DNA of 64,000 nt. Origin: Gammaproteobacteria bacterium (GTDB lineage Bacteria > Pseudomonadota > Gammaproteobacteria > JAJRRL01). Below, piece by piece: positions 34,970-43,041 of the stretch. The stretch covers positions 1-64,000 of the forward strand of contig JAJRRL010000040.1 in assembly GCA_024279495.1 (NCBI GenBank). Reading direction: 5' to 3'. The translations under genes and the position numbers were made by a program. The notes beneath the pieces are model-generated. The model had not been told where the DNA came from, searched no databases, and was given only the letters and a program-made list of their open reading frames with translations. The stretch's first letter is position 1. Every line of letters begins with the position of its first letter.

Positions 34970-35536
34970 GTCGAAACAGTTTCTTTCTCCCTTCTTCTTT
35001 GTCGAGACTGCGCTTCCGATCACTCGCATCAAGTGCGAGCACTCCGGCGGGGTTGTGTCACTCGGTATCGCGGAGCGATTTGAGCGACGTTATTTTGATG
35101 TCACTCACCACAGCTAAATTTAAGTATTTACCGCTCGCGAATTAACAGCTACCCCACGGATGTCATCCCCAGGAACTTTCGTGACGTCGGGGACCCAGGC
35201 TTGATCCGTTGTTATGAAATAACAACTAGCGATCTTTCAAGATTCGGCCCTAACATTACCGTGAGCTCAGTTCTGCAGATGGCTTTGAAAAATTAAAATT
35301 TATAAAGATCCTTGGTCCGCATGATATGCGAACTGGATCGAAGCTAGGCCCCCGACGTCACTTCGTCTCTGGGGGTGACAAGTGGGGGGCATGTGGTTCC
35401 TGGGGTGACACAGAGAGAAGTGCTGCTGGACCCAAACCTATTATGCAACAACACCGCTTTCGCCGGCATGGCAACGGAGATGGTTTAATTTAAGGGTGAG
35501 CTCAACTCTGCACATTACTCTAAAAAAAGGGGGTGT
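34970..35536. repeat. Repeat-filled gap with a complete R1 composite element
   Basis: No gene is seen. The R1 composite spans 35161-35380. Its plus half (35161-35237) starts TGTCATCCCCAGGAACTTTC, followed by a 66-bp AT-rich spacer and a minus half (35304-35380) ending GGGGGTGACA. The halves carry different hairpin arms (GTTGTTATGAAATAACAAC and GGTCCGCATGATATGCGAAC). Upstream, CTCGCATCAAGTGCGAG forms another hairpin near 35022-35038. Confidence 0.87.
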
Positions 35537-37423
35537 TTAAACAACAGCCTCTTCTTGCTTGACGTGGGTTGTGATTGCTTTAAGCAGATCGCGATATGAG
35601 GCAGGTTTCGTGATAAACCCAACCAACCCTAAGTTCTGACAAGCTTGTTTCAGTTCGGGGTCATCATGAGCGGTAAGCGCAACAACAGGTGTGTCGGTGT
35701 ATTTGGATAAGGCTTTTGCGACAGACAGGCCATCCATATCAGGTAGACCCATGTCTAAAAAGATTAAATCAAAGGATTCATGTGTCGTGATATCGATTGC
35801 CTGTTGGCCTGTTTCAGCAAGGGCTACTTGGCAGCCGAAATTTTCGAGGGTATGCACACAGACTTTCTGGACTAGAGGGCTGTCTTCAACTAATAAAATG
35901 CGAGTATCGGTTAGGTGGGTGGGGTAGGTTTCTTTAATAGGAGCCTGTTGGTTTTCAGCAACGGTTAGCGGAAAGCGGCAGACAAAAGTTGTGCCGACGT
36001 TTGGTTCGCTGCTAAGAGTGACTTCGCCATTGAGCAGCTCAGTGAATTTTTTCACAATGGCAAGGCCTAAGCCGGAGCCTTGTTGGTTGGTTTTCCAAGA
36101 AGGGCTCATTTGGTAGAAGCGATTGAAGATGTCTTCTTGTGCGTTTCGGTCGATACCGATACCAGTGTCTTGAACGCTTAGGATACACTGTGCTTGCTGT
36201 TCATCTAAAGTGTCGACAGTGAGAGAGACGTCAATGTTGCCTTTCACGGTAAACTTAATTGCATTTTGAACTAAGTTAATAATGATGCGGCTGATTGCGT
36301 GAGCGTTGCCAGTGAGCATTGTTGGCAAGCGCTTGTCTAAGGAAACATTAAGAGAAAGTGATTTTCGATCGGCCAAAGGTTTGGCTGTTTCTACGAGGGA
36401 GTTAATAAGATGTCGAATATCGAAGGTTTCTTCTAAAACGCTGACACTATCTGTATTGAGTTTTGAGAAATTCAGAACATTCTCAACCAGCCGTAACAAA
36501 GTGTGGCCGCATTCCATCATAGTATCTAGGTGCGTACTTTGTTCTTTAGGGTGAGGCTGCATTTGAAGCAATTCTGTGGTGGCCAAGATGGTGTGCAGAG
36601 GTGTTCGGAGGTCATGACTAATATTGGCAATAAAGTGTGACTTAGTATGATGCACGGCTTTGAGTGCTTCAACAGATTCTTTGAGCTTGCTGGTTTGATC
36701 TTTGTATTCGCTGATATCGACGGAGACATTGAGTAAGCCCACGCACTCGCCATCAGAGAAAATAGGTTGTTTGCAAGACAAAAACACATGCGACGTGTTG
36801 TGAATGCGTACAGTCTCTTCAAAGTTGCGTGAGCACTTCTCTTTCATGGCTTTTAAGTCATGAGCACGTAAGGTGAGAAGGTCGTGAGCGAGTATGCCAG
36901 CTGTTTCACCGAGTGTTATGAGGTTGTCGTTGTAGCGTATTTGGTGGCGGGAAAGACCAGTGAGAGCCAATAACTGATTGCTGCAACCGATGAGTCGGCC
37001 TGTTTTATCTAGCCAATAGGCATAGGCAGGTAGTTGCAAGAGGTGTTCTTCAAGCTGACTGGGGAAAGTTGAGTTGTTGCTGTGGTCGGTTGGTGGGGTA
37101 TTGACCAGGCCTAAGGTCCAGGTGCGTTGTCGTTGTGTGAGCTGTGTGAGCGTGTGTTCTTGCAGGCCCTCAGGATGGTGGATGGCAATGTGTTCGCAGC
37201 GAGATGGAGGTAATTTGCCCGCTGGAAAGATGTTGTTGGGGTAGAGTGCTTGAATCGGTGTGCCAAGCAAGGTCTGATTTGGATGCAGCTGTTGAAAAGC
37301 TTTGTTGAAAGCAATGATACGACCTTGTGTATCGTAATAGTATGCGGGACACGTTAATTGTCTGAGTGATCGCTTTAAAAATCGTGTTTGTCCAAACACT
37401 ATAACCTGCCTAGTGGTTAACAT
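35537..37423 (-). CDS. Hybrid sensor histidine kinase/response regulator
   Basis: This 628-residue cytosolic signalling protein has no transmembrane segment. Two PAS-like sensor regions (about 25-70 and 128-245) are followed by a HisKA domain with the phospho-accepting His in ANISHDLRTPLHTIL (about residue 270). The HATPase domain has the N box NLVQNAIKFT near 384, DTGIGI near 420 and GSGLGLAIVKKF near 449. A C-terminal receiver domain has its phospho-Asp in IFLDMGLPDMDG near 557 and the conserved Lys in ITKPASYRDL. The ATG at 37423 has AAAGGA directly adjacent, which is too close. A GTG at 37399 behind GGCAGG is an alternative start. No partner regulator or target gene is adjacent, so the signal and output are unknown. 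Confidence 0.88.
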   Translation of the reverse strand: MLTTRQVIVFGQTRFLKRSLRQLTCPAYYYDTQGRIIAFNKAFQQLHPNQTLLGTPIQALYPNNIFPAGKLPPSRCEHIAIHHPEGLQEHTLTQLTQRQRTWTLGLVNTPPTDHSNNSTFPSQLEEHLLQLPAYAYWLDKTGRLIGCSNQLLALTGLSRHQIRYNDNLITLGETAGILAHDLLTLRAHDLKAMKEKCSRNFEETVRIHNTSHVFLSCKQPIFSDGECVGLLNVSVDISEYKDQTSKLKESVEALKAVHHTKSHFIANISHDLRTPLHTILATTELLQMQPHPKEQSTHLDTMMECGHTLLRLVENVLNFSKLNTDSVSVLEETFDIRHLINSLVETAKPLADRKSLSLNVSLDKRLPTMLTGNAHAISRIIINLVQNAIKFTVKGNIDVSLTVDTLDEQQAQCILSVQDTGIGIDRNAQEDIFNRFYQMSPSWKTNQQGSGLGLAIVKKFTELLNGEVTLSSEPNVGTTFVCRFPLTVAENQQAPIKETYPTHLTDTRILLVEDSPLVQKVCVHTLENFGCQVALAETGQQAIDITTHESFDLIFLDMGLPDMDGLSVAKALSKYTDTPVVALTAHDDPELKQACQNLGLVGFITKPASYRDLLKAITTHVKQEEAVV

Positions 37424-37558
37424 TCCTTTGCGCAAAACCAGTTAGCTGATGATGTATCAATGGCAGAATCCCTTTGCACGATCCATGTGAGTATCAGCCA
37501 AATAAAATTGTATCTCCGCTAGGCAGTTAGGTCAAGAGATTGTTTTTTATGCACATTT

Positions 37559-38446
37559 TTAATTCTCTCTATTTGCACGATTGCATAAATAAGCGACGAC
37601 ATCGTGCAGTGCAGGGCTTTGCATGTTGAGAGCTTCTAGCAGGGTGTTTGCTTGTGCTTGCCACTGATTGCAGTGTTTAGCGCATTCGCTAAAAGAAAGT
37701 AGGTTGCTGTAGGATGCTTTGTTTTGCTGATTATCTTTTCCTGGTGTCTTTCCGAGCTCTTCTTGGTTGGCGGAAAGGTCAAGCATGTCGTCACTGATTT
37801 GTAGGCAGTGACCAATGGCATAGCCTAATTCACGAAGATGATGTTGCGTGTTTGAATCTGTTTTGTCACTCGCAAGATAAGGTAGTTCACAAGCAGCTGC
37901 AAATAAAGCACCTGTTTTGTGCGCGTGAATGACGGCCATGTCTTCTGTTGAGGTTTTATCTGCAGTGGCTTGCATATCCAAGCTTTGTCCGCCACACAAG
38001 CCGTTAACGCCGATGGCTAAAGAGAGTTGTTGGATCATCAGAACAATAGCGCTGGGTTTACAAGAGCTAGTTGCTAACAATGTGAAAGCTTCCGATAAAA
38101 GAGCGTCGCCACATAAAATCGCCGTTGCTTCATCGAAGGCTTTGTGGCAAGTGGGTTGATGACGTCGCCAGTCATCGTCATCCATGGCTGGTAGATCATC
38201 GTGTACCAGCGAAAAGGCATGCACGCATTCTATTGCAAGGGCAATTGGGTCGAGTGTATTGCTTGGTACTTGAAAGTGTTCGCCGATTAAATAAACGAGT
38301 AATGCTCGCAGGCGTTTACCACCTGATTGCAGCACGTAAGCCATCGCTTCATTGAGACGTTTGGAGGGCCCAGCTAAAGAGGCAGCATAGTCAGAGAGTC
38401 GCTCATTGCAATGTGTTACCCAGAGGTGATCAGTTGGGATCGTCAT
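37559..38446 (-). CDS. ispA: Polyprenyl (farnesyl/geranyl) diphosphate synthase IspA
   Basis: This short-chain trans-prenyltransferase condenses isopentenyl diphosphate with allylic diphosphates, giving the farnesyl diphosphate needed for undecaprenyl carriers and quinones. The 295 residues carry GGKRLRALLVYLIG near 37, the first Asp-rich motif LVHDDLPAMDDDD near 76, GQSLDMQA near 154 and the second Asp-rich motif QISDDMLDLSA near 216. It overlaps the end of xseB by 17 bp, the typical xseB-ispA arrangement. dxs, the usual third partner, is absent. Confidence 0.95.
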   Translation of the reverse strand: MTIPTDHLWVTHCNERLSDYAASLAGPSKRLNEAMAYVLQSGGKRLRALLVYLIGEHFQVPSNTLDPIALAIECVHAFSLVHDDLPAMDDDDWRRHQPTCHKAFDEATAILCGDALLSEAFTLLATSSCKPSAIVLMIQQLSLAIGVNGLCGGQSLDMQATADKTSTEDMAVIHAHKTGALFAAACELPYLASDKTDSNTQHHLRELGYAIGHCLQISDDMLDLSANQEELGKTPGKDNQQNKASYSNLLSFSECAKHCNQWQAQANTLLEALNMQSPALHDVVAYLCNRANREN

Positions 38447-38660
38447 GAGTGGTTTCTTCTTTCATTAATGTGGTGATGGTTTGCTCAGCTTCTGTGAGTG
38501 TTTTTTGGCATGTTTGAATGAGTCGGGTGCCTTGTTCGAAAAGGGCAACTGATTCGGCAAGAGACAGCTGTCCAGATTCCATTTTCGCCACGATTCCATC
38601 GATATCGCTCATGGTTGTTTCAAGTGATGGCTCGTCTGCTTTTTTTACGTTTTGAGGCAT
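38430..38660 (-). CDS. xseB: Exodeoxyribonuclease VII small subunit
   Basis: XseB is the small helical subunit of exonuclease VII, which degrades single-stranded DNA together with XseA. The 76 residues show the family pattern: IVAKMESGQLSLAESVALFEQGTRLIQ near 24-50 (a family core) and a C-terminal helix CQKTLTEAEQTI. xseA is not in the window. The gene is divergent from the lipid ABC transporter operon, with the shared promoter region at 38661-38812. Confidence 0.93.
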   Translation of the reverse strand: MPQNVKKADEPSLETTMSDIDGIVAKMESGQLSLAESVALFEQGTRLIQTCQKTLTEAEQTITTLMKEETTHDDPN

Positions 38661-38812
38661 AGCTTGACTCCCGGGTGGTTGTTAAATACCCAATAACAGT
38701 ACCTAAGCCTATCCTTGAGGTCAATGGTTAATGGGTTTTGTAGCCTATTGGCGACTTTGGAGGTGTTACCTATGCTATGATTGCCATGGAAGCTGGTTGC
38801 AGCGAGGAAAGG

Positions 38813-39934
38813 ATGCCAAAACCAAAAAAGCCCTCCATCGATTGGGGGTCGCCAACCGATCTAATTTTGTTCGGTGATTGGACCATAAAAAAAATACATG
38901 CGGTGCAAAAATGCGTTCGCACAGGTTTTCTGTCTTCCGAAAAAACAATTACAGTGAACATGACAGAGGTGAGTAAGCTTGATTCAAGCGGCGCTTTAGT
39001 CTTGCTACGCCTAGAAGATCAGTGGCGAGCAGCTGAGATGACGGTGAACTATGTTGGCATGACAGATACTTTTTCAGCCATGATTCAGATGGTCAGAGAA
39101 GAGGTCGACAAAATTCAAGAAGAGCATGAGCTCCCGAAAGAATCGATAGCGGCAAAGGTGGGTCAACGCACAGTTGAAAAACTTACCGTTGCGTTTGATT
39201 TTTTGCATTTCTTTGGTCGAGTAACCATTTATTTGTATTTGCTCTTGCTGGGTCGTTTTCGCATGCAATGGAAAATGCTTGGAAAAATCATTGAGTCCAC
39301 AGGCTTTCGAGCGCTTCCTATTGTTGCGTTGCTCACTTTCTTAATTGGAGTGGTTATCACCTATCAGTCATCCAGTCAGCTGGAAACCTATGGCGCTAAC
39401 ATTTATATCGTGAATTTAACGGGTATCATGACGCTGCGAGAGTTTGGTCCGTTGTTAACAGCCATTATTTTGGCCGGCCGAACAAGCACTGCATTTACGG
39501 CAGAAATAGGGTCGATGGTATTAAACCAAGAAGTGGATGCGCTGCGTGTGTTGGGTATTAAAGCAACTGAGCGTTTGGTTTTGCCGAAGTTGATTGGTCT
39601 GTTGCTGGTTACGCCCTTGTTGGTTATGTGGGCTAACTTTTTTTGTTTGCTTGGTTCGGTGGTGATGTCTGACGTTACCTTGGCTATTGCACCCCAAACA
39701 TTTATGTCGCGTTTTCACGAGGTGGTTGCCATCAAGCATTTATGGGTTGGCTTAATAAAAACGCCCTTTTTTGCGGTGATTATTGCAACGGTTGGTTGTT
39801 TCCAAGGGTTTTCGGTGAAAAAATCTTCGGCTAGTTTAGGTAATAGAACCACGCAAAGTGCTGTGCAATCCTTGTTTTTAGTGATTGTGGCGGATGCCAT
39901 ATTTTCAATTATTTTCAGTATGGCGGGGGTATGA
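38813..39934 (+). CDS. mlaE: MlaE-family ABC permease with N-terminal STAS domain
   Basis: This is the inner-membrane permease of a Mla/MCE-type lipid transporter, 373 residues. The first ~95 residues form a STAS-like domain (SPTDLILFGDWT, then VSKLDSSGALVLLRLEDQW), which in E. coli is the separate protein MlaB. The permease follows, with about five hydrophobic segments and the conserved GFRALPIVALLTFLIGVVIT region near 163 and the LREFGPLLTAIILAGRTSTA stretch near 205. The start at 38813 has GAGGA close upstream; ATGs at 38777 and 38786 lack sites. It overlaps the ATPase gene by 4 bp. Phospholipid transport is the likely role. Confidence 0.9.
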   Translation: MPKPKKPSIDWGSPTDLILFGDWTIKKIHAVQKCVRTGFLSSEKTITVNMTEVSKLDSSGALVLLRLEDQWRAAEMTVNYVGMTDTFSAMIQMVREEVDKIQEEHELPKESIAAKVGQRTVEKLTVAFDFLHFFGRVTIYLYLLLLGRFRMQWKMLGKIIESTGFRALPIVALLTFLIGVVITYQSSSQLETYGANIYIVNLTGIMTLREFGPLLTAIILAGRTSTAFTAEIGSMVLNQEVDALRVLGIKATERLVLPKLIGLLLVTPLLVMWANFFCLLGSVVMSDVTLAIAPQTFMSRFHEVVAIKHLWVGLIKTPFFAVIIATVGCFQGFSVKKSSASLGNRTTQSAVQSLFLVIVADAIFSIIFSMAGV

Positions 39935-40722
39935 TGCAAGACAAATCTCCGATCATTGATGTAAAAGGCTTGGAAACGCGCTTTGGCAAACAACTGGTCC
40001 ATCAACATTTAGACTTAACGGTTTATCCAGGAGAGATCATTGCCATTATTGGTGAAAGTGGTTGCGGTAAAACAACGTTACTACGAGCGCTACTAATGCT
40101 CATGAAGCCAACAGCAGGTTCTGTAGAACTGTTTGGGTATGATGTCTGGCGATGTAGCAGCAAAGAAAAAGAACTGGTGCGACATCGCTGGGGAGTGATG
40201 TTTCAATCTGGCGCTTTGTTTAGTTCCTTAACTGTTCTTCAAAACATCATGCTACCCATTGAAGAAGGCGCACAGCTTTATCCTGGTTTTGGTCGAGAAA
40301 TCGCCTTGGTGAAATTGCTGATGGTGGGGCTGCCTTTATCAGCAGCTAGTAAATACCCGTCAGAGCTTAGTGGTGGTATGCTTAAGCGCGTTGCTTTGGC
40401 ACGTGCGCTTGCCTTGGACCCAGAGTTGATTTTCCTTGATGAGCCATCGGCTGGATTGGATCCTAGAAGCGCAGCAGAGCTTGATAAGCTATTATTGAGC
40501 TTAAGAGAGCAGCTGGGTATCACTTTAATGGTAATCACGCACGACCTGGATACCTTGTGGACAATTCCTGATCGAGTTGTCTTCATGGGTGATCAACGTG
40601 TGTTGGCTGCGCTGCCGATGGAGCAGTTGGTTTTAGAGCCACATCCGTCGATACAGGCCTATTTTTCAAATGGTCGAGCAAAACGTTACACTCGAACCGC
40701 GAAGGGAGACATAAATGGATAA
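39931..40722 (+). CDS. mlaF: Lipid ABC transporter ATP-binding protein (MlaF-like)
   Basis: This cytoplasmic ATPase drives the MlaE permease. The 263 residues contain Walker A (GESGCGKTT near 42), the Q-loop (MFQSGALFSSLTV near 91), the signature LSGGMLKRVALARALALDP near 149 and Walker B with catalytic Glu (LIFLDEPSAGLDP near 170), plus the H-loop (ITHD near 207). The FQSGALF segment is typical of Mla/Mkl-type ATPases. The start overlaps the permease stop (ATGA) and the end overlaps the MCE gene by 8 bp. Confidence 0.94.
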   Translation: MMQDKSPIIDVKGLETRFGKQLVHQHLDLTVYPGEIIAIIGESGCGKTTLLRALLMLMKPTAGSVELFGYDVWRCSSKEKELVRHRWGVMFQSGALFSSLTVLQNIMLPIEEGAQLYPGFGREIALVKLLMVGLPLSAASKYPSELSGGMLKRVALARALALDPELIFLDEPSAGLDPRSAAELDKLLLSLREQLGITLMVITHDLDTLWTIPDRVVFMGDQRVLAALPMEQLVLEPHPSIQAYFSNGRAKRYTRTAKGDING

Positions 40723-41617
40723 ACGTGTCAGTTACACGATGGTTGGTGCGTTTGTGTTAGTGCTCGGGTTTTTATTGCTCGCTTCTGTTGTCTGGATGAG
40801 TTCGTTTAAGCATGGCGAAAACTATCGACTCTATCAAATGTATGCGCGAGAAGATGTGTCGGGTTTGAGTGGCGGTTCTTCCGTTCGCTTTAGTGGTGTG
40901 CAAGTTGGGTCGGTGGAAGCCATTTCCATTAATCCTAACGATGTGCAAGAAGTAAAAATTGTGTTAAAGCTAAAAGAATCAACGCCTATCACCACAAGCA
41001 CAGTGGCTTCGTTGGTGACAGAAGGCATTACGGGCGTTCAGTTTGTTGGTTTAAAAGCCTTGAAGCCTAAAGCGCCGCTTCTTTTGCCGAGTAAAAGCAA
41101 TCCGATACCGACCATTCCGGATCGGCCTTCTTTGTTTGTTCGATTGAATAGTATGCTAGATAGCTTGGCTTTGCAGGTCTCTCAATTGGCAAAAAATGTG
41201 AATGAATTGGTGACGGATAAAAATCGAGAAGCTGTTAGCAAAACCTTGTCACATGTCGAAGTGTTCACTGGTATATTGAGTCAAAATGCGTCGCGCATGA
41301 ATGACATTGTGGCTCATCTCGATAAAACCATGGAGCGAGTGGATCAGGCGAGTCAGACTTTGCCGGAGACGATGAAGGCAGTGAATCATTTGGCTCACAC
41401 CATGGATCGAGTCTCAAAGCAGGCCGGCGATGTGTTGAGTAGTGCTGATGGAGTAAGCGAACAGTTATCAAGAACAGTATTACCTAATTTAGATCAGCTG
41501 TTGCAACAAAGCTCATTACTGGCAAATAATTTGAAAGCGATTACCGATCGTATTCGGCAAAATCCATCTGTGCTGATACGCGGACAAGTACCACTAGCTA
41601 AGGGGCCAGGAGAATGA
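40715..41617 (+). CDS. mlaD: MCE-domain substrate-binding protein (MlaD-like)
   Basis: This is an inner-membrane-anchored MCE protein that forms a periplasmic ring carrying lipids. The 300 residues have one N-terminal helix (MVGAFVLVLGFLLLASVVWM near 8-27). The MCE domain (about 38-115) has the DVSGLSGGSSVRFSGVQVG motif near 49 and EGITGVQFVGL near 103. A long helical C-terminal region of about 170 residues follows, longer than E. coli MlaD and more like PqiB/LetB or chloroplast-type members. The end overlaps the lipoprotein gene by 4 bp. Confidence 0.92.
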   Translation: MDKRVSYTMVGAFVLVLGFLLLASVVWMSSFKHGENYRLYQMYAREDVSGLSGGSSVRFSGVQVGSVEAISINPNDVQEVKIVLKLKESTPITTSTVASLVTEGITGVQFVGLKALKPKAPLLLPSKSNPIPTIPDRPSLFVRLNSMLDSLALQVSQLAKNVNELVTDKNREAVSKTLSHVEVFTGILSQNASRMNDIVAHLDKTMERVDQASQTLPETMKAVNHLAHTMDRVSKQAGDVLSSADGVSEQLSRTVLPNLDQLLQQSSLLANNLKAITDRIRQNPSVLIRGQVPLAKGPGE

Positions 41618-42225
41618 CGCAAATCAAAAAAACAATTATTGGTGGTGTGAGTGTGGCAGTGTCTTTATTGCTTGCGGCTTGCTCTCCAGTTAAATCTACA
41701 CCGATGACAAGTTATGCTTTAAACGATGATTCCTCAGATGCTTTGATGTCGCATGGCTCGCATCCAGAGGTTTTGTACGTGGCGCCAATACAAGCAGCCT
41801 CTAATTTAAACACGCGTTCTATGCTGTATATGACTCAACCGTACCGAGTGTCTTCTTTTTCAGAGCATCAGTGGGTTGCTCCGCCTGCGCAAATGTTATT
41901 GCCGCGATTGGTGGCTGGCATTACTCGACGGCATTATTTCCATGCGGTTGTCTCGGGTTCTGTCCCTGCTCATGCGGCCTATCAATTATCGACTCGATTA
42001 CTAACTTGGAATGAAGCTTTTTATTATCCTAAGCCTCTAGTGCGAATTACTTTATCAGCTACCTTAGTGAATGAGAAAACGCATGCTGTGATAGCCTCTC
42101 GCCGTTTTGCTATTTCTCGAGATGTGGTAGGTAAAGGCCCTTATGCTGCGGTCATTGCGACTAATGCAGCGGTGGATACTTTAGAAGAGAAGCTAGCGCG
42201 CTTTGTGGTACAGAGTTTGCGTTAA
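41614..42225 (+). CDS. pqiC: ABC-type transport auxiliary lipoprotein (PqiC-like)
   Basis: This 203-residue outer-membrane lipoprotein belongs to the PqiC/YmbA-type auxiliary family (DUF330-like). It has a lipoprotein signal with the lipobox LLLAAC near residue 22. The family pattern follows: a TSYALNDD strand near 33, VLYVAPIQAASNLNTRSMLY near 50 and QWVAPPAQMLLPRLV near 84. PqiC lipoproteins pair with MCE proteins to bridge to the outer membrane. The four genes overlap end to end and form one operon. MlaC and MlaA are not here. The stop is followed after 4 bp by an R2 palindrome. Confidence 0.86.
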   Translation: MTQIKKTIIGGVSVAVSLLLAACSPVKSTPMTSYALNDDSSDALMSHGSHPEVLYVAPIQAASNLNTRSMLYMTQPYRVSSFSEHQWVAPPAQMLLPRLVAGITRRHYFHAVVSGSVPAHAAYQLSTRLLTWNEAFYYPKPLVRITLSATLVNEKTHAVIASRRFAISRDVVGKGPYAAVIATNAAVDTLEEKLARFVVQSLR

Positions 42226-42229
42226 AAAA

Positions 42230-42350
42230 GAAATCCCCATTTTTGGCCAATCTTAGCCAAAAAATCTCTTTAAAATGCTCATGTACTCTCATGTACATTC
42301 CGCTTTCTCATCGATTTTTCGACTAACCTTGTCTCAAAACTGGAAATTTC
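42230..42350. repeat. R2 palindromic repeat, copy 1
   Basis: It begins GAAATCCCCATTTTTGGCC 5 bp after the lipoprotein stop and ends CTGGAAATTTC. The ends are inverted copies of each other and an inner pair of inverted arms is recognisable (TTTTGGCCAATCTTAGCC and TTTTTCGACTAACC, more diverged than in copy 3). It may serve as the 3-prime end of the operon transcript. Confidence 0.8.
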
Positions 42351-43041
42351 TTGCGGGTCCATTTTCGGCCAAAATAAAATAGCTCTAACCTTTTGTCATC
42401 CTCAGGAACGTAGTGACGTCGAGGATCCACCTTAAGGATTTCGTTTCAGCTTTAGCTGACACTAGAAATCTTTAAAATCCAGCTCTAACCTTACCGTGAG
42501 TGCAACCCTGCAGAGTGGTTTTAAAAATTATATAGATCCTTAGTCCGTGCTTCGCACGAACTGGATCGAAGCTAGGCCTCCGACGTCACGTTCTTCCTGG
42601 GGGTGACACAAAAGGGGCTTGAATATTCGCGAAGAAGTTGCTATTCCAACCACTTGTCATCCGAAGGCAATGTAATGACGTCGGGGACCCACCTTACTTA
42701 ATTCCTGAGAAAAAGAAGCTACCCCACGGATGTCATCCCCGAGAAACGAAGTGCCATCGGGGACCCAGGCTTGATCCGTTGTTACGACGTAACAACTAGC
42801 GATCTTTTAAGATTTAGCCCTAGCATTATTGTGAGTGCAACCCTGCAGACTGGTTTGAAAAATTAAAATTGATAAAGAATCCTTGGTCCATGCTTCGCAC
42901 GACCTGGATCGAAGCTAGGCCCCCGACGTCACGTTGTTCCTGGGGGTGACAAGTATGGGCTCACGTTGTTGCCTTCGGGTGACAGAAGGGGAGTCATTTT
43001 TTATGAGAGTTATCCCCGCGAAGGCGAGGATCCAGTATGTC
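42351..43041. repeat. Repeat-filled gap with two R1 composite elements
   Basis: No gene is seen. Composite 1 spans 42394-42608, with a plus half carrying the arm CAGCTTTAGCTG and a minus half with the arm AGTCCGTGCTTCGCACGAAC. A broken plus fragment lies at 42655-42695. Composite 2 spans 42731-42951 (arms GTTGTTACGACGTAACAAC and GGTCCATGCTTCGCACGACC). At about 43009-43034 lies ATCCCCGCGAAGGCGAGGAT, the widespread proteobacterial intergenic palindrome, a possible relative of the R1 core. Confidence 0.85.

Noticed and set aside
34824-35117. Plus-strand frame after yfgM
   Set aside because: It overlaps the real yfgM frame and then reads palindromic repeat sequence.
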